Shown: positions 10,001 to 16,365 of the stretch, in pieces
Layout: the number at the start of each line of letters is the position of its first letter
How positions within the stretch are numbered: position 1 is the first letter of the stretch
Origin: Proteiniphilum sp. UBA1403
GTDB taxonomy: Bacteria > Bacteroidota > Bacteroidia > Bacteroidales > Dysgonomonadaceae
Reading direction: 5' to 3'
Length of the DNA: 49,901 nucleotides
Assembly: GCA_002305715.1 (NCBI GenBank)
Contig: DBQD01000014.1
Coordinates: forward strand, 78,314-128,214
Position numbers and translations under genes: made by a program
The notes under the pieces: generated by a model
Database searches by the model: none
What the model was told of the DNA's origin: nothing
What the model saw: the letters and a program-made list of their open reading frames with translations, nothing else

Positions 10001-10258
10001 GCAGGTATGTCAACCCGATTCCTGACTAATGCAAGCTATTTGAATATCGAGAATGCAAACTTGGGCTATACACTTCCAAGCAAATTGACAAGAAAAATGC
10101 AAATCAACAATATCCGCTTATATTGCTCTGTTGAAAATGTATTTTATTGGTCAAAACGCAAAGGATTCGATCCTCGTCAATCTTTTAGCAGCACAACAAA
10201 TGCAACCTATTATTCACCTATGCGAACTGTTTCTGGTGGTATAACACTTACATTCTAA
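7046..10258 (+). CDS. SusC/RagA-family TonB-dependent outer-membrane receptor (second locus)
   Basis: A 1070-residue TonB-dependent receptor. The signal peptide and the carboxypeptidase-regulatory-like domain (about residues 25-105) are close to those of the first SusC, but after the TonB box (ELLDEVLVVAFGTAKKSAF) the plug and barrel diverge, so this is a different subfamily and probably a different substrate. Recognisable plug signatures are IRGFSSLNAGNDPLIIVDG, NPNDVETMTVLKDAASNALY and GARGANGVIMITT. The chain ends in ITLTF, an aromatic C-terminus suited to outer-membrane insertion. No STN domain is present. A SusD partner follows after 13 bases. The first 30 residues and the upstream 18 bases look duplicated from, or convergent with, the first locus. 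Confidence 0.95.
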   Translation: MKRRLMMFLSLFFLGIGIIFAQTQVRGTVVDENGEPAIGATIQVKGTSQGTVSDYDGKFTLTAPSSGTLVISYVGYRTQEIPVSANINVELRPDTELLDEVLVVAFGTAKKSAFTGSAKVVSSEQLSKSQVTSVTNALAGAVPGLQMTSNSGAPGATGSIKIRGFSSLNAGNDPLIIVDGAPYSGDLSNLNPNDVETMTVLKDAASNALYGARGANGVIMITTKQAARKSGDATITFDAKYGTNTQALQQYDVITNPAQYYEMHYGALSRYHMNQGLSAEESWIKANANLFGDQGNGGLGYNVYSYPEGQMLIGLNGKLNPEATLGRVETYNGKDYLLLPDNWRNAGTRTGIRQEYNLSISGSDAKSSFYASLGYLNNEGITKASDLERITTRLRADYQAKSWLKVGGNISYAKFDGNSLSNNGSSTSSGNIWAFTSQMPPIYPAYLRNPDGSIMVDNDGFEMMDYGNGMNAGHSRPFISDANPIMDSFLNTNNYEGNAFSSTGFANITFMPGLTLTINANQNLDETRRTNVYNPYYGQFDTTGGTVSKSHGRSFDVNLQQLLNYNTSFGLHNIEALVGHEYFNSTYAYLYGDKSKMFSQSNKELGGAIIDGQSAYSYKTRYNSEGYFTRLQYNYDNRIFASASYRRDASSRFHPDYRWGNFWSVGSAWLLNHEEWFDVDWIQEFKLKASYGVQGNDNIGSYRYTDVFNITNSAGNIGTAFESKGTRDITWETNGNFNVGTEFSFLNRFSGSLEYYHRKTTDMLFSFSVAPSLGYSSYYDNIGDMYNTGLELELGANIINQRNVKWDVNVNFSTLKNEITLLHEDKKTASEYTASGEEYKGYTSGNFFIAEGLSMYTWRIKEFAGVDEDGQSLWYKNTKDDDGNITGRETTKTYADASYYITEESTIPKFFGGFGTTVQAYGFDFNINFSYQIGGKQYDGTYASFMSSPTASNTGYNFHADLLNSWTPENQTSAIPRFVFGDTYSAGMSTRFLTNASYLNIENANLGYTLPSKLTRKMQINNIRLYCSVENVFYWSKRKGFDPRQSFSSTTNATYYSPMRTVSGGITLTF

Positions 10259-10271
10259 AAAAATTACTAGT

Positions 10272-11909
10272 ATGAAAATGAGAAAATATATATTATTATT
10301 AATATCAACTGTTTCGATATTAGCGTTAAGCAGCTGTATTGAAGAAACCTTTCCGGAAGGCGATACCGCGACTTCTGAGCAAATCGGAGCGTCTGCTTCT
10401 GCTTTGGAGGCTTCTTTGAACGGTATTCCGTCGCAAATGGCTAAGGGATACTATGTGTATGACGACCAGGTTCATGAGACTGACTTGTCTTATCCTCTCT
10501 TTATGATTGCTCAAACTGAAATGTTGGGTGATATGTATCCTCTAGGTTCAAACTCAGGATATGACTGGTTTAGAAATTACAACACATTTAATGGTGCATT
10601 TGGCGAATCAAGCTATTTCGCATATTTGCCATGGTTCACACTTTATAAGCTTATCAAATCGGCTAACGATGTGATTGCTGCGGTAGATATTGAAGACGAA
10701 AGTTTGACTCCTGCTATTAGAGGTGCTGCTGGCGTTGCTTATGCAAATCGGGCCTTCAATTATTATCTGCTCACCGTGTTTTTTGAACCGGCTGAAAATA
10801 TTTATACTGATATATCTAAAGTAAAGGGTTTGACTGTTCCGTTTGTAACAGAAGCTACTACGGGTGACATCGCTAAGAATAATCCGCGCGCTCCTCACGA
10901 TGAGATGATTGCATTTATTCTTTCAGATCTTGACAAAGCAGAAGAACTGATGGAAGGTTATACTCCCCCATCAAGATTGTTCCCCAGCATAGCTGTGGTA
11001 TATGGTCTCAAAGCTAAAGTATACTTATTGGATGAACAATATGACAAGGCTGCTGAATTCGCAGCAAAAGCTATTTCTGCATTTGGCGGTTCTCCGGTAA
11101 CAGCAGCACAGTGGGAAGATGAAAAATCGGGTTTCAATACAGCTAATCAGGCTTGGATGTGGTATATTACCTATTCTGCTGAAGGAATGAGAAACTTGGC
11201 AAACTTTACTGGATGGATGTCTGGAGAGGCAGATTGGGGCTATTCTTCATTGACAAATCCTGGTATCGACCGCTCTCTTTATGACAAAATCGCGCCTAAC
11301 GACTTCCGTAAGAATACGTTCTTGCATCCTGACAAATATAATTACCATAATTACAAAACATCACGTGATGCAAAATTCATCAATGATGCACCAGCTTATC
11401 TCTCACTGAAATTCCGTTGTAGAGAAGGTGATTGGGAAACTTATAGTATTGGTGGTGCGGTTGATGTGCCTGTAATGCGTGTGGAGGAAATGTACTTGAT
11501 TGAAGCTGAAGCTGTCGGTATGTCACAAGGTGTAGCAGCCGGATTGGCTAAATTGAATTCATTTATGCGCAATTACCGTCAACCAGATTATAACTTTACA
11601 ACGGGTGACCAACGTGCTTTCCAAATTGAAGTACTTACACAAATGCGTATTGAATTCTGGGGTGAAGGTAATGCATTCCCATCGGCAAAACGTATTAAAC
11701 CGGATATTATACAGAACTACGAAGGTACGAATGCTCCTGCTGACATTTTTAAACTCAATGCGAAGGGAATTAAGCCTAATTGGAATCTTGTAATTCCTAT
11801 TTCAGAAATGAATGCAAACGTAGCGTTGCAAGGTTTAAACAACCCTGATCCTACAGGTAAGATTACAGGACCAACTCCAATAGGACAATTCGCTCCTGGA
11901 CAATTTTAA
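10272..11909 (+). CDS. SusD/RagB-type ligand-binding surface lipoprotein (second locus)
   Basis: A 545-residue lipoprotein with Cys22 after a lipobox (LALSSC) and two acidic residues shortly after it. It is the surface ligand-binding partner of the SusC encoded 13 bases upstream. Helical TPR-type segments typical of SusD are visible, for example the YGLKAKVYLLDEQYDKAAEF region and the RVEEMYLIEAEA motif in the second half. The start at 10272 gives MKMRKYILL; an in-frame ATG two codons later would also serve. The ligand cannot be predicted. It belongs to a different SusD group from the SusD-like_2 protein of the first locus. Confidence 0.93.
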   Translation: MKMRKYILLLISTVSILALSSCIEETFPEGDTATSEQIGASASALEASLNGIPSQMAKGYYVYDDQVHETDLSYPLFMIAQTEMLGDMYPLGSNSGYDWFRNYNTFNGAFGESSYFAYLPWFTLYKLIKSANDVIAAVDIEDESLTPAIRGAAGVAYANRAFNYYLLTVFFEPAENIYTDISKVKGLTVPFVTEATTGDIAKNNPRAPHDEMIAFILSDLDKAEELMEGYTPPSRLFPSIAVVYGLKAKVYLLDEQYDKAAEFAAKAISAFGGSPVTAAQWEDEKSGFNTANQAWMWYITYSAEGMRNLANFTGWMSGEADWGYSSLTNPGIDRSLYDKIAPNDFRKNTFLHPDKYNYHNYKTSRDAKFINDAPAYLSLKFRCREGDWETYSIGGAVDVPVMRVEEMYLIEAEAVGMSQGVAAGLAKLNSFMRNYRQPDYNFTTGDQRAFQIEVLTQMRIEFWGEGNAFPSAKRIKPDIIQNYEGTNAPADIFKLNAKGIKPNWNLVIPISEMNANVALQGLNNPDPTGKITGPTPIGQFAPGQF

Positions 11910-11930
11910 TTTAATAATTGAATATCAGTT

Positions 11931-13256
11931 ATGAAAAATAGAAAATATATATATGGTTTGATGGCGCTTTTCTTAGCCATAACCACTCTTTATTCTTGTA
12001 AAGATGACGCAATTTCATATGTGCCAGCAGATAAGGTTGAAAATGATCAGGTTTATTTCCCAAGTACCAGTAGCCTTTCAATCAATGCTTCTTCTGTTGC
12101 TACATTTCATGAAGTTACTATTGCCAGAGTGGGTTCTTCTTCGGCAATTACAGTACCTTTGACACTGACAGGTGGTGACGGACTTTATAGCATTCCTTCA
12201 TCTGTAACATTTAATGCGGGACAATCTGAAACTACAATTAAGATTTCATACGATCCAGAAGTTGTTGGTTTTGACAACTTCACTACATTGAAAATAAGTA
12301 TTGGGGAAGCATTTAAAACTCCATACGGAATTACGGATTATACATTCAAAATTGGAATTCCTGCTCCTTGGAAATCTTTGGGCATGGGTACAATAGTTGA
12401 TGGTTTTGTTGGAGCATTCTTTGGTGTTGCCAATTTATCATGGGAAGTTGAGATTCAGGAAAATGATCTTACTCCTGGATTCTTTAGACTCGTGAATCCA
12501 TATGCGGCTAAATATCCATATAATGAACCTGGAGACTGGGATACTTCTCAAGATTATTATTTTGAAATTCATGCTGAAAATCCCGATGCTGTATATATCA
12601 ATATGCAGACTACCGGAATGGACTGGGGTTATGGTAAGTTCATTTTTGGTAGCTTGGCTGGTTACTATATGGCACAAGGCCAAACTTTGGAACAACAGAT
12701 AACAGCTGGACGTACTGGTACATTCAAAGATGGTATCATTACATTCCCACCATCAACGTTGGCTGCCGGTATGGCCGATTACAATGGGGGTGCACTGCGT
12801 ATAGCAAATGCTCAAGGATCTTTCATGGTCTTAATGCCGGGTGTAGTGCTTGCTGATTACTCTATCGATGTAACATATTTGGGACGTTTCACAAATACAG
12901 ATGATGAGAGCTTTGCAGTTGCCGAGGTGACATTTACAGAGGATGTTGAATATGCAAAAGTAGCCATTGTAAGTGGAGCACCTACAAATGCAGCAATCAA
13001 CGGTATATTAGATGGTAGCATTGAATCCATTGAAATTGAAGAGAGTGGAACAGTACAACTTCCAGTTGAGAGTGATGGAACTTACACTATTATTGCGATC
13101 TCATTTGCTGGTGATGAGGCACAAGAAGTAGGTTATGAAACATTCAACTTCTCTTTGGGTACAAGTACAATTGTAAATCCTGCAAATGTAACAAGGAGTT
13201 TAATTAATAAGATTAGCAAAGAAAATCTTATTAATAGTATTGGAAATGTAAGATAG
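11931..13256 (+). CDS. Surface lipoprotein, beta-sandwich, third gene of the second Sus-like locus
   Basis: A 441-residue lipoprotein: Cys23 is followed by Lys-Asp-Asp-Ala, matching a surface-export signal. Residues about 35-130 form a Calx-beta-like sandwich (a VTFNAGQSETTIKISYDPE stretch), followed by an aromatic-rich middle region and further beta-rich repeats. It begins 21 bases after susD and ends just before a terminator. Proteins in this position often help bind the ligand, but I do not recognise a named family and no catalytic motif is visible. It is not similar to the third gene of the first locus beyond the general lipoprotein layout. Confidence 0.75.
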   Translation: MKNRKYIYGLMALFLAITTLYSCKDDAISYVPADKVENDQVYFPSTSSLSINASSVATFHEVTIARVGSSSAITVPLTLTGGDGLYSIPSSVTFNAGQSETTIKISYDPEVVGFDNFTTLKISIGEAFKTPYGITDYTFKIGIPAPWKSLGMGTIVDGFVGAFFGVANLSWEVEIQENDLTPGFFRLVNPYAAKYPYNEPGDWDTSQDYYFEIHAENPDAVYINMQTTGMDWGYGKFIFGSLAGYYMAQGQTLEQQITAGRTGTFKDGIITFPPSTLAAGMADYNGGALRIANAQGSFMVLMPGVVLADYSIDVTYLGRFTNTDDESFAVAEVTFTEDVEYAKVAIVSGAPTNAAINGILDGSIESIEIEESGTVQLPVESDGTYTIIAISFAGDEAQEVGYETFNFSLGTSTIVNPANVTRSLINKISKENLINSIGNVR

Positions 13257-13278
13257 TTCTTACACATTAATTAAGATT

Positions 13279-13316
13279 GAGGGGGAGGCATTTAATTGCG
13301 TCCCCCCCTTTTTTTT
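13279..13316 (+). terminator. Terminator of the second Sus-like locus
   Basis: A G-rich arm (13281-13289) pairs with a C-rich arm (about 13299-13307) across an AT loop, with one mismatch, followed by eight T residues (13309-13316). It lies about 25 bases after the lipoprotein stop. Confidence 0.9.
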
Positions 13317-13409
13317 AGATGAATATTCTTATTTGCAACTCTATTTTTTTACAACAAGTATCTATATCTTTTAACCTTTATAATTGTCGTCTATTAAATT
13401 AGAAAAGTA

Positions 13410-13417
13410 TATCTTTG
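13410..13417 (+). promoter_or_regulatory. Candidate -7 box of the TPR regulator gene
   Basis: TATCTTTG matches TAnnTTTG. A TTG at 13384-13386 lies 23 bases upstream, slightly further than the usual 19-21. The start codon is 26 bases downstream of the box, so the leader would be short. Confidence 0.6.
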
Positions 13418-13442
13418 TAGATAGTAGACTCTGTAGATAACG

Positions 13443-15107
13443 ATGCATTCTCGTGTTTTTCTATTCTTTGCTCTAATTGTCTTTCTCTTTGCTACATCAT
13501 GTAACAAGGAGAATGATAAAGAAGTACTCCAGCGTTTAATCGAACTGGATGCAGAAATCGACATGCATCCTCAACAAGTATCTGATAGTATGAAGAGATT
13601 GGATGTTAATCATTTATCCAGATCAAATAGAGCATACTACGGATTGTTGAAGGTAATTTCTGACGATAAGACGTATGTAAAGTTTACAAGTGACTCGCTA
13701 ATTAACGCAGTCAGTGATTATTATCGGTTACACGATCGGCGAAACAGTAATTATATTCGTGCTCTTGCATACCAAGGTATTGTACGTACCCGAATGGGAA
13801 TTAAAGACAGTACGGTTTTTGAACCACTCAAGGAAGCTGATCGACTATTGTATACCCTTAATCCACCAGATCCTTCACTAGGCTATCTCATTAATTACTT
13901 TTTGGGTAATATTCACTATAACAACCGGAATTATTCCACCGCTAACGATTATTTTCTACAGACACTTAATTATGCAAAAAGTGAGAATGATTCTACTCAT
14001 ATTTTTGACACTTATTTAGCCCTTTACTGGAATGAAATGCAACAAAAGGATTTCAATAAAGGGAAATTATATCTTGATTCTCTATCTAGTTTTTTTCATA
14101 TACTTCCGGATAAAGATTATTTCATACTAAATGCACAATCAATTTATTACGATATAATTGATGAACCCAAGGAAGCTCTGGAGAGAGCGAAGTTGATGTT
14201 GAATTTAAACAAAGAGAATACGGACTTGTCTCGGGTTTATTTTAATATCTCCGATAGGTATGTTGGTTTGGGTCAATTAGATAGTGCAATGTATTTTGCT
14301 CAAAAAGCGATAGAGTTAGTTGCCGATAGTACATATTTTTATTATCACCTTTATTTTCAGAATGTAGCAGATATTGCAGAGAAACAGAGTGACTACGCAC
14401 TTGCAAACATATACCGAAAAAGATCAGCTGAGCTGTATAAAAATTCGGTTAATGATCGTTTAAATACCCAGATTGCTGAACTTGAAAAAAAATACGATCT
14501 CACTGAGGCTGAGAACGCTACTCTGAGGGCGAAACAACAGAACTTTCGGATTATTATTGCTGCTCTACTTTTGGTGATTGTATTGATTTTTATTGCCATG
14601 TCTGCATGGCGGACAAAGAAGATCAGTCAAATGCAGTTGCAACAGGCAGAACTCACCTTACAGCAGCAGCAATTGCAGGCCAATTTACTAAAAGAGGAGG
14701 CTGGTAAACGTAAATGGTTGTTACAGCTATACAGTCATATTTCCGACAAACTTACATCTCTCCACGGTGAAGTGGAAGCATTATCGCAGCGTTATATATC
14801 ATCACAACCAAAGGTGTATAAAGAGATGGAGAAGATTGTGAAAAATACCGATACTGCATTGAGAGATATCACCAAGATGCTCGCTACCGACGATGAAACA
14901 TTTTATGCCTACACCCACCTTAGTGATAAGGAGGGATTTTTTAATGCCAACGAAAAGATATTATTGATGCTGCTTGCATGTGATGCCGACAACCGTCAAC
15001 TGGCGACATTTATGAACACTACTGTTGAAAGTATTCGAGTTAGAAAGTCGCAATTGAAGAAAAAAATGATAGAGAAAGGCTACAATACCTCCATTTTTCC
15101 GGAATAA
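13443..15107 (+). CDS. Membrane TPR protein with C-terminal helix-turn-helix (putative PUL regulator)
   Basis: A 554-residue protein. The N-terminus is a signal or anchor sequence with a possible lipobox (Cys20). Residues about 30-345 are helical TPR-like repeats predicted to face the periplasm. A single membrane segment at about 369-388 follows, then a glutamine-rich coiled coil (about 393-420), and a C-terminal helix-turn-helix at about 500-545 (NEKILLMLLACDADNRQLA, then TTVESIRVRKSQLKKKM). This layout, with a periplasmic sensor, one membrane helix and a cytoplasmic DNA-binding end, is that of SusR-like Bacteroidota regulators. Its place directly after the second Sus-like locus suggests control of that locus, which is inference. 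The HTH resembles the LuxR-type fold, with no receiver or kinase domain. Confidence 0.78.
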   Translation: MHSRVFLFFALIVFLFATSCNKENDKEVLQRLIELDAEIDMHPQQVSDSMKRLDVNHLSRSNRAYYGLLKVISDDKTYVKFTSDSLINAVSDYYRLHDRRNSNYIRALAYQGIVRTRMGIKDSTVFEPLKEADRLLYTLNPPDPSLGYLINYFLGNIHYNNRNYSTANDYFLQTLNYAKSENDSTHIFDTYLALYWNEMQQKDFNKGKLYLDSLSSFFHILPDKDYFILNAQSIYYDIIDEPKEALERAKLMLNLNKENTDLSRVYFNISDRYVGLGQLDSAMYFAQKAIELVADSTYFYYHLYFQNVADIAEKQSDYALANIYRKRSAELYKNSVNDRLNTQIAELEKKYDLTEAENATLRAKQQNFRIIIAALLLVIVLIFIAMSAWRTKKISQMQLQQAELTLQQQQLQANLLKEEAGKRKWLLQLYSHISDKLTSLHGEVEALSQRYISSQPKVYKEMEKIVKNTDTALRDITKMLATDDETFYAYTHLSDKEGFFNANEKILLMLLACDADNRQLATFMNTTVESIRVRKSQLKKKMIEKGYNTSIFPE

Positions 15108-15187
15108 ACCCGTTAAAAGTGGGTTTTGTAACATCCTAATATTTAATCGTATATATACAATAATGGCGTTAAATTTACGCGATGCTA

Positions 15188-15219
15188 TTGTTTTTGGTGG
15201 TTTTAATATGTTATCTTTG
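15188..15219 (+). promoter_or_regulatory. Promoter of the secreted DUF3244-like/AraC gene pair
   Basis: TTG at 15188-15190 is followed after 21 bases by TATCTTTG at 15212-15219, a good Bacteroidota -33/-7 pair. It places transcription start near 15226 and rules out translation from 15219, supporting the ATG at 15303. Confidence 0.72.
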
Positions 15220-15234
15220 TGTCTGTAATATGTA

Positions 15235-15247
15235 AAACGATTCGTTT
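15235..15247. promoter_or_regulatory. Inverted repeat in the leader of the DUF3244-like gene
   Basis: AAACGA-T-TCGTTT is a perfect 6-bp dyad around a single base, placed about ten bases after the predicted transcription start. The one-base centre is too tight for an RNA hairpin, so a protein-binding operator is more likely than a structured RNA. Autoregulation by the AraC-type protein of the same unit is one possibility. Confidence 0.35.
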
Positions 15248-15302
15248 CATATTTCAAAGTGGTAGTTTTGATTTTTCAATGAATTTTGTAAAAGTAAAAA
15301 AA

Positions 15303-15773
15303 ATGAAAAGAACAATTTTCTCGTTATTGCTGGTTACATTGTGTGGTTCATTAGTGTTCTCTTCCAATGGTAGGAATGAGATTAAAGATGACTTGGAAGA
15401 TAAGATTGCTTTAAGCCGCGATGGAGGCACTACCCGTATAACAAACAACCGGATGTCTAGTTCATCGTTGAATTTGTCGAAATCAGTCTTTAGTGACGTT
15501 CCGGAAGTAGAGGTAAGAAAAATCAATAATTTGATTACCATTAGCGTAACTAACTTCCGTGGTACAGCATCTGTTGTAATTGAGGAAATTCATGGTGGCA
15601 AAGGGTCATTAAATAGATTTTTCGAAGTGTATAATGACAATGCTTATGATGCTTTTCAATTAAACGGTATTCCAGCTGGTGAATATTATATCACTATAAC
15701 TCTGGAAAATGAGGAATATAGAGAAGTATTTACAGGTGAATTTAGAAAGGGAAAAAATGGCCATTACAAATAG
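15303..15773 (+). CDS. Small secreted protein, DUF3244-like
   Basis: A 156-residue protein with a clear signal peptide (MKRTIFSLLLVTLCGSLVF) and no lipobox cysteine, so it is probably periplasmic or secreted. After a polar linker, residues about 65-150 form a beta-rich domain of immunoglobulin type with the LNGIPAGEYYITITLENEEY pattern, resembling the DUF3244 family of Bacteroidales. The start at 15303 is chosen because a promoter overlaps the longer frame and because the signal peptide begins there. The function is unknown. Its last 17 bases overlap the start of the AraC-type gene, implying coupled translation. Confidence 0.7.
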   Translation: MKRTIFSLLLVTLCGSLVFSSNGRNEIKDDLEDKIALSRDGGTTRITNNRMSSSSLNLSKSVFSDVPEVEVRKINNLITISVTNFRGTASVVIEEIHGGKGSLNRFFEVYNDNAYDAFQLNGIPAGEYYITITLENEEYREVFTGEFRKGKNGHYK

Positions 15774-16239
15774 AAAAGTAGGAAACCAGGAGCAGGTAAG
15801 AAAATACCTGCTCACTGATGTGGAGTCTTGTACCTTCACTTTCTCTGATGGGCTTAAAAGTAATGTAGCCCCCTCTCCCGAGAAAGAGATTGTATTGGTA
15901 AGATTAATTCCACGTGCTTCGAAATCGAAGAAATTTGAAGATGATGTGTTGAGAAATTTTATGGCGGCCAGAAATGTGAATGAACTTGCTATGTTATGTC
16001 ATTACGACTGTGTAAGAACCTTCACTCGCCATTTTAAGAAAAGTTTCGGTGAAACACCTTATCAATGGATGCTTGATCATAAAATGGAAGAAATTCAGTC
16101 GTTGGTGCTCAACTCTGACCTAACCATCACCGAAATTGCAAGAATGTATGAATTCAAAAATGTATCGCATCTTGTGAATGCGTACACAAAACGCTATGGA
16201 GTTTCACCGTTAAAAAACAGGTTATCGAACGTTATCTGA
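15757..16239 (+). CDS. Short AraC-type DNA-binding protein
   Basis: A 160-residue cytoplasmic protein. Residues about 70-155 hold the two helix-turn-helix units of the AraC/XylS family: ELAMLCHYDCVRTFTRHFKK with GETPYQWMLDHK, then ITEIARMYEFKNVSHLVNAY and YGVSP. The N-terminal part of about 65 residues is too short for a cupin sensor and has no recognised fold, so the ligand or partner is unknown. The ATG at 15757 follows an AAAGGGA stretch and lies inside the preceding gene; the frame extends 16 codons further upstream, but those residues show no family match. The coupling with a secreted protein suggests control of its own operon or of nearby uptake loci, by inference only. Confidence 0.82.
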   Translation: MAITNRKVGNQEQVRKYLLTDVESCTFTFSDGLKSNVAPSPEKEIVLVRLIPRASKSKKFEDDVLRNFMAARNVNELAMLCHYDCVRTFTRHFKKSFGETPYQWMLDHKMEEIQSLVLNSDLTITEIARMYEFKNVSHLVNAYTKRYGVSPLKNRLSNVI

Positions 16240-16318
16240 CTCTACCCTTTTTACAGAAAAATATGTCAACACAGTCTTTATAAAACAAGCCCGATAACAA
16301 CTGTTGGTGAAAACAAGG

Positions 16319-16342
16319 AAGCGCCCCCGAGAGGAGGCGCTT
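16319..16342. terminator. Bidirectional terminator between the AraC-type gene and glgP
   Basis: AAGCGCC (16319-16325) pairs with GGCGCTT (16336-16342) around a 10-base loop, followed by a T-rich tail on the plus strand. It lies about 80 bases after the AraC-type stop and just beyond the leftward glgP stop, so it may serve both; the leftward T tract is weaker. Confidence 0.75.
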
Positions 16343-16365
16343 TTGTTGTTTTATGCAAATGTATT

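Noticed and set aside
15219..15302. Upstream extension of the DUF3244-like gene to an ATG at 15219
   Set aside because: The -7 box occupies 15212-15219, so the extension would not be transcribed fully; the signal peptide begins at 15303.
15709..15756. Sixteen-codon N-terminal extension of the AraC-type protein
   Set aside because: The residues read in this frame inside the preceding gene show no AraC-family resemblance; the ATG at 15757 has a better upstream sequence.
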